Shown here: in pieces, positions 17,800 to 26,906 of the stretch
Layout: each line of letters starts with the position of its first letter
Numbering within the stretch: position 1 is the stretch's first letter
Assembly (NCBI RefSeq): GCF_009832865.1
Contig: NZ_CP047130.1
Location: 1,736,001-1,800,000 of the forward strand
Origin: Colwellia sp. 20A7
GTDB lineage: Bacteria; Pseudomonadota; Gammaproteobacteria; Enterobacterales; Alteromonadaceae
Length of the DNA stretch: 64,000 bases
Reading direction: 5' to 3'
Position numbers and translations under genes: made by a program
The notes under the pieces: model-generated
The model's database searches: none
Told to the model about the DNA's origin: nothing
The model's input: only the letters and a program-made list of their open reading frames with translations

Positions 17800-18077
17800 T
17801 TAGCTTAGTTTTCCAATATCATCACTAATGATCTTAAAATTAATACTCACTAACACAAAACTAATTTCATCACTTTGAAGCGAATATAAGTCACTAGAAC
17901 CCAACTAACTGATTTCAGATAAACTGAAGCTATCATTCATACATCATTTATATCAAGGGTGACAAAAACAGCACCTTTAGTGTCCAATGTTATGTCATTA
18001 GAATCTTCTGCCCATAATGTTTCTGTACTTAAAGCACTATGGGTAACAAAACTTGATGCAACACAAAGGCCTATCAA
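17800..18077 (-). pseudogene. Decayed gene for a small exported protein
   Basis: From TTG 18077 the frame reads IGLCVASSFVTHSALSTETL then WAEDSNDITLDTKGAVFVTL, with a signal-peptide-like start, and stops after 46 codons. A shift of frame continues with MNDSFSLSEIS, a TAG, and then LGSSDLYSLQSDEISFVLVS to a stop at 17802-17800. One frameshift and one internal stop suggest a relic of an exported protein of about 90 residues. I do not recognise the family. The remaining 260 bp up to 18337 show nothing. Confidence 0.35.
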
Positions 18078-18336
18078 GCTTTAATTTATTCTACTATTGC
18101 CGAGAAGCTGACTTGTTTTTACCTTATTCGTTCTCATTTAATCTCTCCAAGTTTATAATCATTATTTTTTAAAAGTTAAAACTTATTCTGAACTTTACAT
18201 ATTGCATTACTGTTAAAAAAACGTAAGTAACTAGTTAAGGTTGATTGGGTAGCCAATATATAACGCTTAAATCATTACTTTTAATGATTTATAATAATTT
18301 TCATTTTAACCATCGACTTTAGGTTTCAATATAACA

Positions 18337-19716
18337 ATGATAGAAATAACTAACTTTAAGCATGAAAACCTCAGCATTAAGCAGTGGACAATCACTAACA
18401 ATGAAACTTGGTGTGTTTTGGGGCGAAATGGATCTGGCAAAGAGTATCTTGATCAATTATTAACAGGGGAATTATCTGATTACACAGTCGATCATTTCCA
18501 CTTACCTACGCCGAATAAAGTTGGAATAGTTTCTTTTGAAGCACAACAAGTTATTTATGAAAATGAATTAAAAATGGATGCGACAGATTTTACTGATAGT
18601 AATGATATAGGTACGCAAGCGAAGAACTTTCTTCCTCAAGATAAGTTAACTGACCCATTAATCACTCAATTTGGTTTAGAACATAAATTAGAAAGTGGGT
18701 ATCGACAACTTAGTACTGGAGAAGGGCGAAAGTTACTTATTTTACAAGCAATACTCAGTGGTGTTGATTTATTGGTGTGTGATAACCCGTTTGACAGTTT
18801 AGATGAAGCTTCTTGTGACGCACTATCAACAATATTAGCATTATTACCACAACAAAATATTAATGTCTTACTGATTTTAAGTAATCGTCAAGACATCCCA
18901 ACTTGGTGCCAGAAAGTTGCTTTTATTGAACGTGGACAACTTGATGTTATAGGCGAATTTGATAATGAAGAAACAAAACGTCAATTAGATGCTTTACTTA
19001 CACCGAAACCCGATAACCTTGAATGGCCGAAATCGATTAATTCATTGTCTGATTATGAACATCCATACATAGTTAAATTAACTAATGGTAAAGTACACTA
19101 TGGTGGCGTGAACGTATTTGAAAATCTAAATGTTACGATAAAGCCCTTACAACATACGTTAATAACAGGTAAAAATGGCAGTGGAAAATCGACATTAATG
19201 CAGCTTATAACGGGTGATTGTACACAATGTTATAGTAACGATATTGAAGTATTAGGCTTTAAGCGTGGTTCAGGTGAAAGTATCTGGCAACTAAAAGAGC
19301 ATATGGGCATTGTTAGCTCCGAGTTCCATCGACAATATCGGGTAAAAGGAGAGCTCTTAACTGTAGTTTTATCAGGTTTATTTGATTCTGTAGGTTTATA
19401 TCAAAAACCTGAAAACTATCAGATTGAAATAGCTCAAAAGTGGCTGGATATGGTGGGATTATTGTCATGTCAGCATGCGATGTTTCAAGAGTTAAGTTAT
19501 GGTGAACAGCGATTAGCTTTAATTGCTAGGGCGCTTGTGAAATCGCCTTATTTATTAATATTAGATGAACCTACACAAGGTTTAGATGAAATTAATCGTC
19601 ATAGAGTGCTTAATTTCTTAGAAATATTGGTTCAACAAAAGCACAGTACGTTGATATTGGTGAGTCATCGTAAAGATGAGCATTTACCTATATTCACACA
19701 ACATATCTCATTATAA
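18337..19716 (+). CDS. modF: ModF-like twin-ATPase ABC protein
   Basis: The 459-residue product has two fused ABC ATPase halves without membrane domains, as in ModF/PhrA. The second half is canonical: Walker A GKNGSGKST, signature ELSYGEQRLALIARAL, Walker B LLILDEPTQGLD, H-loop VSHR. The first half is degenerate: Walker A reads GRNGSGKEY, with Glu where Ser/Thr should bind the nucleotide phosphates, and Walker B reads LLVCDNPFDSLD, with Asn in place of the catalytic Glu; the signature is LSTGEGRK. Only one site should hydrolyse ATP. ModF is linked to molybdate transport in other bacteria, but no mod genes are visible, so the role here is open. Confidence 0.8.
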   Translation: MIEITNFKHENLSIKQWTITNNETWCVLGRNGSGKEYLDQLLTGELSDYTVDHFHLPTPNKVGIVSFEAQQVIYENELKMDATDFTDSNDIGTQAKNFLPQDKLTDPLITQFGLEHKLESGYRQLSTGEGRKLLILQAILSGVDLLVCDNPFDSLDEASCDALSTILALLPQQNINVLLILSNRQDIPTWCQKVAFIERGQLDVIGEFDNEETKRQLDALLTPKPDNLEWPKSINSLSDYEHPYIVKLTNGKVHYGGVNVFENLNVTIKPLQHTLITGKNGSGKSTLMQLITGDCTQCYSNDIEVLGFKRGSGESIWQLKEHMGIVSSEFHRQYRVKGELLTVVLSGLFDSVGLYQKPENYQIEIAQKWLDMVGLLSCQHAMFQELSYGEQRLALIARALVKSPYLLILDEPTQGLDEINRHRVLNFLEILVQQKHSTLILVSHRKDEHLPIFTQHISL

Positions 19717-19740
19717 GGTTTTCGGGCGATAAAGTGACTA

Positions 19741-19782
19741 TTTACAAGTTATATTAAGAGATTTATTAATATAACTTGTAAA
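19741..19782. promoter_or_regulatory. Perfect 16-bp inverted repeat over the deaD -35 region
   Basis: TTTACAAGTTATATTA (19741-19756) and its exact complement (19767-19782) flank a 10-nt loop. The right arm overlaps the -35 box of the deaD promoter. It could be an operator or a terminator-like hairpin for the preceding gene; no T-run follows. Confidence 0.6.
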
Positions 19783-19803
19783 CTGGTATGCTTTGTGTAT
19801 AAT
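19776..19803 (+). promoter_or_regulatory. Sigma-70 promoter for deaD
   Basis: TTGTAA (19776-19781) and a perfect TATAAT (19798-19803) are 16 bp apart. Transcription should start near 19810, leaving a leader of about 430 nt before deaD. Confidence 0.65.
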
Positions 19804-19810
19804 GCGCACC

Positions 19811-20243
19811 CTCGATGAAGGGATGTTGATTCAACCGATTTTTATATCAAAGTAAAATCAACAAAATGATAGATAACACTTAATTTTAAAAATAGTGTTC
19901 AGCTTATTAGTCATATTCTTAAAGAAAGAATCTCAAAAAACTAATAAGCTCATCGATATGAGTAGGGGTTTTCCGCCCAATAGACTTGCCCAGCTGAACA
20001 TTTCGTTTTCAGCAGAAATATAGCGTTCCTACGCTATGCGCTTTAAGTCTTCCTGGTGGTTTCCTCGTATGATGTACGCAGGTTAAGACTTAGCAATTTA
20101 AAATTTATTCAATTCAGTACACTTTCCATAACAATGTTATGTGTGAAGGTGAGCTATTCTTTGTTCTTTATTTTTTGCTAATTTTTCTTTATTAGAAGTC
20201 TTTCTATAAGTGTCTTAGAGATGCTCTAAACACCTGCCTTAAA
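19811..20243 (+). promoter_or_regulatory. Long structured 5' leader of deaD
   Basis: The leader contains successive stems: AGCTTATTAG/CTAATAAGCT (19901-19950, perfect 10 bp), GCTGAA/TTCAGC (19993-20013), ATAGCG/CGCTAT (20020-20037), and TAAGTCTT-CCTG/CAGG-TT-AAGACTTA (20044-20092). Long folded leaders are known on cold-shock mRNAs, including the E. coli homologue of this helicase gene. A temperature-responsive RNA switch is plausible. Confidence 0.5.
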
Positions 20244-22115
20244 ATGATGATAATTAAAATGACTGAACAAACAAACACAGAAAATAATAATGAACAAACT
20301 AATGATGCAGTAGAAAAACTAGCTGTTACCTTTGACTCTTTAGGTCTACCTCAAGACTTATTAACAGCAGTTCTTTCTATTGGCTTTACTTCTGCTACAG
20401 ATATTCAAGCACAAACTATTCCTCCTTTATTAGCAGGTAAAGATGTTCTAGGTGAAGCACAAACGGGTACTGGTAAAACGGCTGCGTTTGGTTTACCTGC
20501 ACTAGCAAAAGTAGATACTTCAATTAAAAAACCACAATTAATGGTTTTAGCACCTACACGTGAATTAGCTATGCAAGTAGCTGAAGCCATTGAATCTTTC
20601 GGCAAAAACATGAAAGGTTTACGTGTTGCTACATTGTATGGTGGCCAATCTTACGGTCCACAATTTCAACAATTAGAGCGCGGTGCGCAAGTTGTTGTTG
20701 GTACACCTGGACGTTTAATGGATCATTTACGTCGTAAAAGCCTTAAATTAGATGATTTAAAAGTATGCGTACTTGATGAAGCTGATGAAATGTTAAACAT
20801 GGGCTTTTTAGAAGACATTCAGTGGATTTTAGATCACTTACCTAAAACTACACAAATGTGTTTATTCTCTGCAACTATGCCTCCAGCCATTCGTAAAATA
20901 GCGAATCGCTTCTTAAAAGATCCAGAGCATATTAAAATTGCAGCAGTTAAAAAAGCTAAAGCTAACATTACACAGTATGCATGGAAAGTAGGTGGCATTA
21001 CTAAAATGACCGCTTTAGAGCGTATTGCTGAAATTGTTGATTACGATGCAATGATAATTTTTGTACGCACGCGTAATGATACTGTTGATGTTGCTGAAAA
21101 ATTAGAGCGTGCGGGTTACCCTGCATTAGCCCTGAATGGTGATCTTAACCAAGCACAACGTGAGCGTTGTATTGATCAAATGAAATCAGGTAAGTCATCA
21201 ATATTGGTAGCGACTGATGTTGTTGCTCGTGGACTAGATATTCCTCGTATTTCTTTAGTTATTAACTACGATTTACCTGGTGATCATGAAGCTTATGTTC
21301 ACCGTATTGGTCGTACAGGTCGTGCTGGTCGTGAAGGCATGTCAATTGCTTTTGTTCGTCCACGTGAAATGTATTCATTACGTCACTATGAGCGTTTAAC
21401 CTCAGGCACAGTGAATATGTATGAATTACCAAACATACAAGAGTTAGGTCAAAAACGTGTTGAACGTGCTCGTGATGAAATAGCTAAAATTATTGAGTCA
21501 AAAGAATTAACTGCTATGCGTGAAATTGTTGAAGCAATGGCAAGTGAATCTGATATGTCGATGACAGATTTAGCTGCTGCGTTAATATACCAAAAGCAAT
21601 TAAAACAGCCATTCCAACCGAAAGAAGATCCTAAACCACGCCGCGATGCTCGTACAGATACTCGCTCAGAAGGTCGTGGTGAGCGTAATGGTCGTGATAG
21701 AAATGACCGTGGTAGAGATTCTCGTCGTGACGCTAGATCAGATAGCAGAGGCGATCGTAACAGCCAACGTGGTTCACGTGATGAGAAGCCGCGTAAAGCA
21801 AAAGTAGATCGTAATGATGTTGATTGGCAGACTTACCGTTTAGAAGTTGGTAAAGAACATGGTGCTCGTCCAGGTGACATCGTTGGCGCAATTGCTAATG
21901 AAATTTCATTAGATAGCAGCTACATCGGTGCAATAAACTTGCATGACAAGCATAGCTTTGTACAGTTACCTAAAGGTATTCCTGATGATTTATTTAAACA
22001 ATTAAAAGGTGTACGTGTACGTCGTCAACCTTTAGCTATCACAGCTTCAGAAGAACAAGTTGAAAGACAACAAGCTCCACGTCGTCGTAGTGAACGTCCA
22101 CAACGTCAAAACTAA
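20244..22115 (+). CDS. deaD: DEAD-box RNA helicase DeaD/CsdA
   Basis: The product has about 620 residues. Q motif and Walker A (GEAQTGTGKTAAFGLP), PTRELA, the DEAD box in VLDEADEMLNMGF, SAT, and HRIGRTGRAGREG are all present. A long Arg/Asp/Gly-rich linker (residues about 455-525, e.g. RGERNGRDRNDRGRDSRRDA) precedes a DbpA-type RNA-binding domain (EHGARPGDIVGAIANEISLD), then a basic tail. It unwinds RNA during ribosome assembly and mRNA decay and is important in the cold. Two starts are possible: ATG 20244 or, giving MTEQTNTE, ATG 20259; neither has a strong ribosome site. A terminator follows. Confidence 0.95.
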   Translation: MMIIKMTEQTNTENNNEQTNDAVEKLAVTFDSLGLPQDLLTAVLSIGFTSATDIQAQTIPPLLAGKDVLGEAQTGTGKTAAFGLPALAKVDTSIKKPQLMVLAPTRELAMQVAEAIESFGKNMKGLRVATLYGGQSYGPQFQQLERGAQVVVGTPGRLMDHLRRKSLKLDDLKVCVLDEADEMLNMGFLEDIQWILDHLPKTTQMCLFSATMPPAIRKIANRFLKDPEHIKIAAVKKAKANITQYAWKVGGITKMTALERIAEIVDYDAMIIFVRTRNDTVDVAEKLERAGYPALALNGDLNQAQRERCIDQMKSGKSSILVATDVVARGLDIPRISLVINYDLPGDHEAYVHRIGRTGRAGREGMSIAFVRPREMYSLRHYERLTSGTVNMYELPNIQELGQKRVERARDEIAKIIESKELTAMREIVEAMASESDMSMTDLAAALIYQKQLKQPFQPKEDPKPRRDARTDTRSEGRGERNGRDRNDRGRDSRRDARSDSRGDRNSQRGSRDEKPRKAKVDRNDVDWQTYRLEVGKEHGARPGDIVGAIANEISLDSSYIGAINLHDKHSFVQLPKGIPDDLFKQLKGVRVRRQPLAITASEEQVERQQAPRRRSERPQRQN

Positions 22116-22138
22116 TTTGTTGTAATTTATTACTCAAT

Positions 22139-22166
22139 AGAAGGCGCTTTTAAGCGCCTTTTTTAT
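22139..22166 (+). terminator. Intrinsic terminator after deaD
   Basis: AAGGCGCTT and AAGCGCCTT pair through a short TT centre and are followed by a T-run. It lies 24 bp after the deaD stop. The remaining spacer before the next gene shows no other clear signal. Confidence 0.85.
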
Positions 22167-22395
22167 TGCCTGTAAATAATTAAGTACATCCTCTATCAAG
22201 CCTATACATAGATTTGCTTTATATTTGTTCCATTTATATGGAATTTAACGTAAATATTCATTTACGTACACTTTACTTTTACTGTTGAACATAGCCTTCC
22301 GTAATAGCTAAATCCTCTAGATAATGAAGTTATAACAATAAGCGCCTTACTTAATTTAATAAGGTGTAACAATTTCAAAATTAAGAGATTATAAA

Positions 22396-23475
22396 ATGAA
22401 TAGCACAACATTAATCAATCATAATCCGTTAAAACTATGTGGCATAGAATTTATCGAATTTGCCAGTCCCGACTCTGATTTTATGGAGCAAGTTTTCTAT
22501 GGCTTTGGCTTTTCAAAGACTAAAAAATTCAAAGGCCTTGATATAGATTACTTTAATCAAAATGATATTCATTTCTTGCTTAACAGAGAAATAAAGGGGT
22601 TTTCAAAAGAGTTTGCTACTAGCCATGGACCCGCAATTTGTTCAATGGGGTGGCGTGTTGATGATGCTGGCTTTGCTTTTAAAGAAGCGCTTAAACGTGG
22701 TGCAAAGTCAGCTAAAAATGAAATAGGTAAGTTACCTTATCCAGCCATTTTTGGTATTGGAAAAAGCCTAATTTACTTTATAGATAATTTTATCAAAGAA
22801 CAAAAAAAGGAAAGTAAAAACAAAGGGAATATATATGATATTGATTTCGACACTCATGACTCACCTGTTTTAGTAGAAGATAAAGGGTTCTTAGCTGTAG
22901 ATCATTTAACTAATAATGTTTATCAGGGCACTATGAGTGTATGGGCTGATTTTTATAAAGACATTTTTGGATTTACTGAGGTACGTTATTTTGATATCAA
23001 AGGTATTAAAAGTGCGTTAATTTCTTACGCCTTACAATCACCTTGTGGAAAATTTTGTATCCCTATTAATGAAGGTAAGGGTAATAGTAATAATCAAATT
23101 GATGAATATCTGGATGAATATAATGGCCCAGGTGTACAGCACTTAGCTTTTATAACCGATGACTTAGTGGGTTCTTTAGATAAGTTAGATCGTAATATCG
23201 TTGAAACATTGCATATTGTGCCAGAATATTATGACGAAATATTTAATCGTGTTCCTTGGATTAAAGAAGATAAAGAAAAAATTAAAGCGCATCAAATATT
23301 AGTTGATAGCCAAGCTGAAAATACTTATTTACTACAAATTTTTACTAAAAATTTGTTTGGGCCTATTTTTATTGAAATGATTCAGCGGGTAGATGATCAA
23401 GGTTTTGGCGAAGGTAATTTCTCTACTTTGTTTAAATCTATTGAGTTAAATCAAATGGAGCGAGGCACGTTATAA
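22396..23475 (+). CDS. hppD: 4-hydroxyphenylpyruvate dioxygenase
   Basis: The 359-residue product is full length for the bacterial enzyme, which converts 4-hydroxyphenylpyruvate to homogentisate in tyrosine breakdown. The 2-His-1-Glu iron site is visible: His in LAVDHLTNNVYQGTMSVWAD, His in GPGVQHLAFITDD, and Glu in GPIFIEMIQR near residue 337. The N-terminal vicinal-oxygen-chelate domain starts GIEFIEFASPD. No homogentisate dioxygenase is adjacent, so the rest of the pathway is elsewhere, or homogentisate accumulates as pyomelanin precursor. Monocistronic. Confidence 0.95.
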   Translation: MNSTTLINHNPLKLCGIEFIEFASPDSDFMEQVFYGFGFSKTKKFKGLDIDYFNQNDIHFLLNREIKGFSKEFATSHGPAICSMGWRVDDAGFAFKEALKRGAKSAKNEIGKLPYPAIFGIGKSLIYFIDNFIKEQKKESKNKGNIYDIDFDTHDSPVLVEDKGFLAVDHLTNNVYQGTMSVWADFYKDIFGFTEVRYFDIKGIKSALISYALQSPCGKFCIPINEGKGNSNNQIDEYLDEYNGPGVQHLAFITDDLVGSLDKLDRNIVETLHIVPEYYDEIFNRVPWIKEDKEKIKAHQILVDSQAENTYLLQIFTKNLFGPIFIEMIQRVDDQGFGEGNFSTLFKSIELNQMERGTL

Positions 23476-23534
23476 ACTTTAATATTTTATATGTAGCAGG
23501 ATGATGATGTATTGTCGTCATCCTGCTTTGTATT

Positions 23535-24137
23535 TTATTTATTACTACTTACAGAAACATTCAAGTCTTTTAAAATACCATCACGTAAATTATAAACTAC
23601 CCCATGTACGGTTACATTTTGTTCAGCAAGCCATGCACTACGTAATATGGTTGTATTTGAAATATTAGCGACTTGTTCAATAACATTAAGCTCACAAAGT
23701 AAATCAATGCGCTCTGCTTCACTTTTAACATCATTTAATTTAGCCTGATTAAAGCGATATACATCTTGTATATGGCGCAACCAGTTATCAATTAAACCAT
23801 GGCTTTCATCATGATAAGCAGCATGAATACCACCACAACCATAATGACCACAAACAATAATATCTTTTACTTTTAAAATTTCTACAGCAAATTGGATTAC
23901 CGATAAGCAATTAAGATCCGAATGAACAACTTGGTTGGCAATATTACGATGAACAAATACTTCTCCTGGTAGCATGCCCAATAATTCATTTGCAGGTACG
24001 CGAGAATCCGAACAACCTATCCATAAATATTTAGGTGATTGTTGCTCGGAAAGACTTTTGAAAAAAGTAGGGTTGTCTGCTGTGATTTTGTCAGCCCATT
24101 GTTTATTATTTTCAAATAAATGATCAATTGTGCTCAT
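23535..24137 (-). CDS. can: Beta-class carbonic anhydrase
   Basis: The 200-residue product has the zinc site: Cys and the Asp/Arg dyad in IGCSDSRVPANELLG, and His and Cys in CGHYGCGGIHAA. HRNIANQVVHSDLNCLSVIQ is also typical. It interconverts CO2 and bicarbonate in the cytoplasm, supplying bicarbonate for carboxylases. Length matches E. coli Can (about 220) with a slightly short tail. It is convergent with hppD, about 60 bp apart. Confidence 0.95.
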   Translation of the reverse strand: MSTIDHLFENNKQWADKITADNPTFFKSLSEQQSPKYLWIGCSDSRVPANELLGMLPGEVFVHRNIANQVVHSDLNCLSVIQFAVEILKVKDIIVCGHYGCGGIHAAYHDESHGLIDNWLRHIQDVYRFNQAKLNDVKSEAERIDLLCELNVIEQVANISNTTILRSAWLAEQNVTVHGVVYNLRDGILKDLNVSVSSNK

Positions 24138-24321
24138 ATTTGTTGGTTACATTGATTGAGTTAAGTTATCCACATTTTATGGTAATAACTAATTTAGTAA
24201 AAGATATTTATGGTATTACCAGTAGAATAATACCTAGCTATTATCTTAAAGGTGTATAACAGCGGAGTGAGGCTCGACATGGTTAAAAGTTTTAACTATG
24301 TCGGTAAAGATCAATAATTCA

Positions 24322-24498
24322 CTATTTATCTTTCTCTTCTTCTTCCTCTTCTTTGTCTAACTCATCATTACGTTTTTTGACTTTTTCTAGTTGCTCAGGA
24401 GTTAAGTTAAATTTTTGAGCCGTTTTTCTTATAAAATACACGCTGCCAATTATTGAACCTAATGCTATGACAGTTATAACTATTCCAAATAATGACAT
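24322..24498 (-). CDS. Small membrane protein, DUF2897-like
   Basis: The product has 58 residues: one N-terminal transmembrane helix (SLFGIVITVIALGSIIGSVY), a basic patch (FIRKTAQK), and a charged C-terminal helix ending in a Lys/Glu run (DELDKEEEEEEKDK). This matches the DUF2897 pattern of short inner-membrane proteins of unknown function. AGAGG sits 4-5 nt before ATG 24498, a good ribosome site. It stands alone between the carbonic anhydrase and a MITE. Confidence 0.65.
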   Translation of the reverse strand: MSLFGIVITVIALGSIIGSVYFIRKTAQKFNLTPEQLEKVKKRNDELDKEEEEEEKDK

Positions 24499-24618
24499 AA
24501 AACCTCTTTATTGAATTTTATCCTAATAGCCATTGTTAAATAGTAATAATAAAACAGCTCCTTAACAAATTACTTATTTTTTAAATAAACATAATAATCA
24601 GTACTGTTGGATAAATGT

Positions 24619-24708
24619 ATGAATGAAAATTTAAGTACAAAGCTTATTTTAACTATGATGGTCATAGTCTTTGCTTTAGCTATTTTTTTTACCCGAATCG
24701 ATAAGTGA
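24619..24708 (+). CDS. Possible 29-residue single-helix membrane peptide
   Basis: From ATG 24619: MNENLSTKLILTMMVIVFAL then AIFFTRIDK and stop. A polar start, one hydrophobic helix and a positively charged end are what small membrane proteins look like. No strong ribosome site is visible, and I know no family. It could be chance. Confidence 0.3.
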   Translation: MNENLSTKLILTMMVIVFALAIFFTRIDK

Positions 24709-24752
24709 ATATAACGTATTTGTTATTATAATAATACTTGTTATAACTTATG

Positions 24753-24918
24753 TTATACCAATCTCACTAACTATGTGATCATTCCTACTTGCTAAAATCG
24801 CCAACTACATCGTTATTTATTTAATAATTAGAACAACTAGTTATTGAAATAAATGCCTTGTATTTGGCAATTTTTTCTACGTATAAAATTGTTCACTTAA
24901 TTAATGAAACTGGTATTA
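24753..24918. mobile_element. Fold-back MITE-like element, about 166 bp
   Basis: The ends TTATACCAATCTCACTAA and (reverse strand) TAATACCAGTTTCATTAA match at 14 of 18 positions. Inner parts also fold back: AAAATCGCCAACTACATCG on the left matches AAAATTGCCAAATACAAGG read from the right, so nearly the whole element is one long imperfect hairpin. There is no coding capacity. This is the form of a miniature inverted-repeat element. Confidence 0.65.
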
Positions 24919-25138
24919 CCTTTTCAAACTTCTCTGTGTGCTCAAGAACAACATAACTCAACCGTATCAATTAATGAGGATATGGTGGCATTATTGTTAC
25001 TCAGTAGCGAGGTAAATGAAGGACTAGCTTTTGTTACTAAACATGAAAATTTAGAAGAGAAACATCTACAGAAGTAGATATTATCTTAACTCGTCTTTGT
25101 GTTTAGTGTTAATTATCAGTGAAGATAAATGGATTTTT
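24919..25138. other. Intergenic stretch with a possible coding relic
   Basis: A plus-strand frame ending at a TAG near 25077 reads EDMVALLLLSSEVNEGLAFV then TKHENLEEKHLQK, with a protein-like composition but no supported start. It may be the tail of a lost gene. Nothing else is visible. Confidence 0.25.
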
Positions 25139-25573
25139 TTAGAAAGGATCTTTTAATATTTTATCGATAATCCATTGATTTTTATCATTTTGAATTAAAG
25201 AAAGACGCTTAACATCTTTTATAACGTCTTCATCTTGATAACCAGATAAATAAACGGTTACTTCAGTTGAATTTTTAAATATTTCTCTGATTTTTATGCC
25301 AGAGACATCAGGCTCTATTTGTGTAACCCTATCATATGACATGTTAAACAAGTGCCTGGCAACAGATTGTGGTGTTTTATAGTGCAGTAACAAACGAGCT
25401 AATTTAGGTGAGCAAGCAGAAGCGGCTTTAATAATATTTTTCTCGTTATATATGGCTTCAAAAAAAGCAACGGCGACAAGCTGTGGATCATCAGTCTCGA
25501 TAATTCTGTCTTCATCGCTACAAGCAGGAAGAAAAATGATAAACATGAATATTAAAGAAAGTGTCTTATACAT
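25139..25573 (-). CDS. Small lipoprotein, unknown function
   Basis: The 144-residue product has a lipoprotein signal peptide with lipobox LPAC (MYKTLSLIFMFIIFLPAC); Asp at mature position +3 and Ser at +2 leave the sorting uncertain. The mature part (DPQLVAVAFFEAIYNEKNII then KAASACSPKLARLL) resembles the DUF4878/NTF2-like fold seen in small exported proteins, ending in a strand-rich region (NQWIIDKI). It should be anchored in the cell envelope. It sits downstream of cysK on the same strand but 150 bp away and behind a terminator, so it is probably transcribed separately. Confidence 0.65.
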   Translation of the reverse strand: MYKTLSLIFMFIIFLPACSDEDRIIETDDPQLVAVAFFEAIYNEKNIIKAASACSPKLARLLLHYKTPQSVARHLFNMSYDRVTQIEPDVSGIKIREIFKNSTEVTVYLSGYQDEDVIKDVKRLSLIQNDKNQWIIDKILKDPF

Positions 25574-25647
25574 AAGGTAAAACTAACTAAGCCAACTAAC
25601 GAGTATTAATCTTAGCATAAACGCAAACTTGATAGGCTATTCAATAA

Positions 25648-25711
25648 AAAAGGTGCCGAAGCACCTTTAAAAGATAAAGTGAAATAAACCGTTATTTCAC
25701 TAGCTTTACTA
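25648..25711 (-). terminator. Terminator hairpins after cysK
   Basis: AAAGGTGC-CGAA-GCACCTTT (about 25650-25669) is a compact GC-containing stem, with T-rich sequence beyond it on the minus strand. A second stem, AGTGAAATAA/TTATTTCACT, lies nearer the gene (about 25677-25700). Both sit just after the cysK stop. Confidence 0.7.
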
Positions 25712-25725
25712 AATATCTATAAAGC

Positions 25726-26721
25726 TTATTGTACTAATTCTTTTTCTGAAAAAGTATCACTAAATAAAGCACTAGATAAATAACGCTCTGCTGAGCTTGG
25801 TAGAATAGCAACAATAACTTTACCTGAGTTTTCTGGTTTTTCAGCAAGACGTTTAGCAGCCATTACCGCTGCGCCAGATGAAATACCTGCAAGAATACCT
25901 TCTTCTTTCATTAATCTATGAGCCATAGCCATAGATTCATCATTTGTTATTTGTTCAACACCATCAATTATATCTAAATCAAGGTTACCAGGAATAAAGC
26001 CAGCACCAATACCTTGAATTTTATGAGGACCAGGTGTTAGATCTTCACCAGCAAGTTTTTGTGTAATAACAGGTGAATCTGTTGGTTCAACGGCAATACT
26101 TTGAATTGCTTTACCTTTTGTTAGTTTGATATAGCGGCTAGTACCAGTAATCGTTCCGCCTGTACCTACACCTGCAACTAAAATATCAATAGCACCATCA
26201 GTATCACGCCAAATTTCAGGACCCGTAGTTTTTTCATGAATTTGTGGGTTAGCTGGGTTGTCGAACTGACCTAATAAAACATATTTTTCAGGGTTAGAAT
26301 CTTTAATTTCTTGGGCTTTAGCAATCGCACCATTCATACCTTTAGCGCCGTCAGTTAATTCAACTTTTGCACCTAAAGCAGTTAATAATTTACGACGTTC
26401 TAAACTCATCGTACTTGGCATAGTCAACGTAATACCGTAACCTCGAGCAGCAGCAACAAATGCAAGGGCAATACCTGTATTGCCACTGGTAGGCTCAACA
26501 ATTTCTTTACCAGGAACTAATAAACCTTTTTCTTCTGCGTCCCAAACCATACCTGAGCCAATACGACATTTAACACTAAAGCTAGGGTTTCTTGACTCTA
26601 TTTTTGCGTAAACTGTTGCTGTAGGAGTGCCTTCACTGTTTTTACTAGCGATTACACGGTTAAGTTTTACCAATGGAGTATTTCCAATGGAGGTTGAATT
26701 ATCTTCAAATATATTAGACAT
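25726..26721 (-). CDS. cysK: Cysteine synthase A
   Basis: The 331-residue product contains the PLP lysine (K51 in SFSVKCRIG), the substrate-binding loop [20 protein letters not shown], the PLP phosphate loop [18 protein letters not shown] and the serine-containing [11 protein letters not shown] near the C-terminus. It makes L-cysteine from O-acetylserine and sulfide in the cytoplasm. It is full length for the family. AGAGG lies upstream of ATG. Monocistronic, with a terminator downstream. No CysB site could be recognised in the 180-bp promoter spacer. Confidence 0.95.
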   Translation of the reverse strand: MSNIFEDNSTSIGNTPLVKLNRVIASKNSEGTPTATVYAKIESRNPSFSVKCRIGSGMVWDAEEKGLLVPGKEIVEPTSGNTGIALAFVAAARGYGITLTMPSTMSLERRKLLTALGAKVELTDGAKGMNGAIAKAQEIKDSNPEKYVLLGQFDNPANPQIHEKTTGPEIWRDTDGAIDILVAGVGTGGTITGTSRYIKLTKGKAIQSIAVEPTDSPVITQKLAGEDLTPGPHKIQGIGAGFIPGNLDLDIIDGVEQITNDESMAMAHRLMKEEGILAGISSGAAVMAAKRLAEKPENSGKVIVAILPSSAERYLSSALFSDTFSEKELVQ

Positions 26722-26906
26722 AGCGGGATCCTCTGACTTCTTTCACATAAGTATATTTGCTAAGATTAGTCCTTTATAACAGAAAAAGAAGTGATATTTT
26801 GTTATAACTTATATGCTTTTATGGAATAGATATATACTTTTCTAGTATTATTCAAAAAGTGTAAAGTAAGCACACCACTATTATTATAAATTATTGGAAA
26901 TTACAT

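Noticed and set aside
24930..25080. Coding-like stretch resembling the tail of an enzyme
   Set aside because: No start, no recognisable motif and too short; mentioned only as a possible relic.
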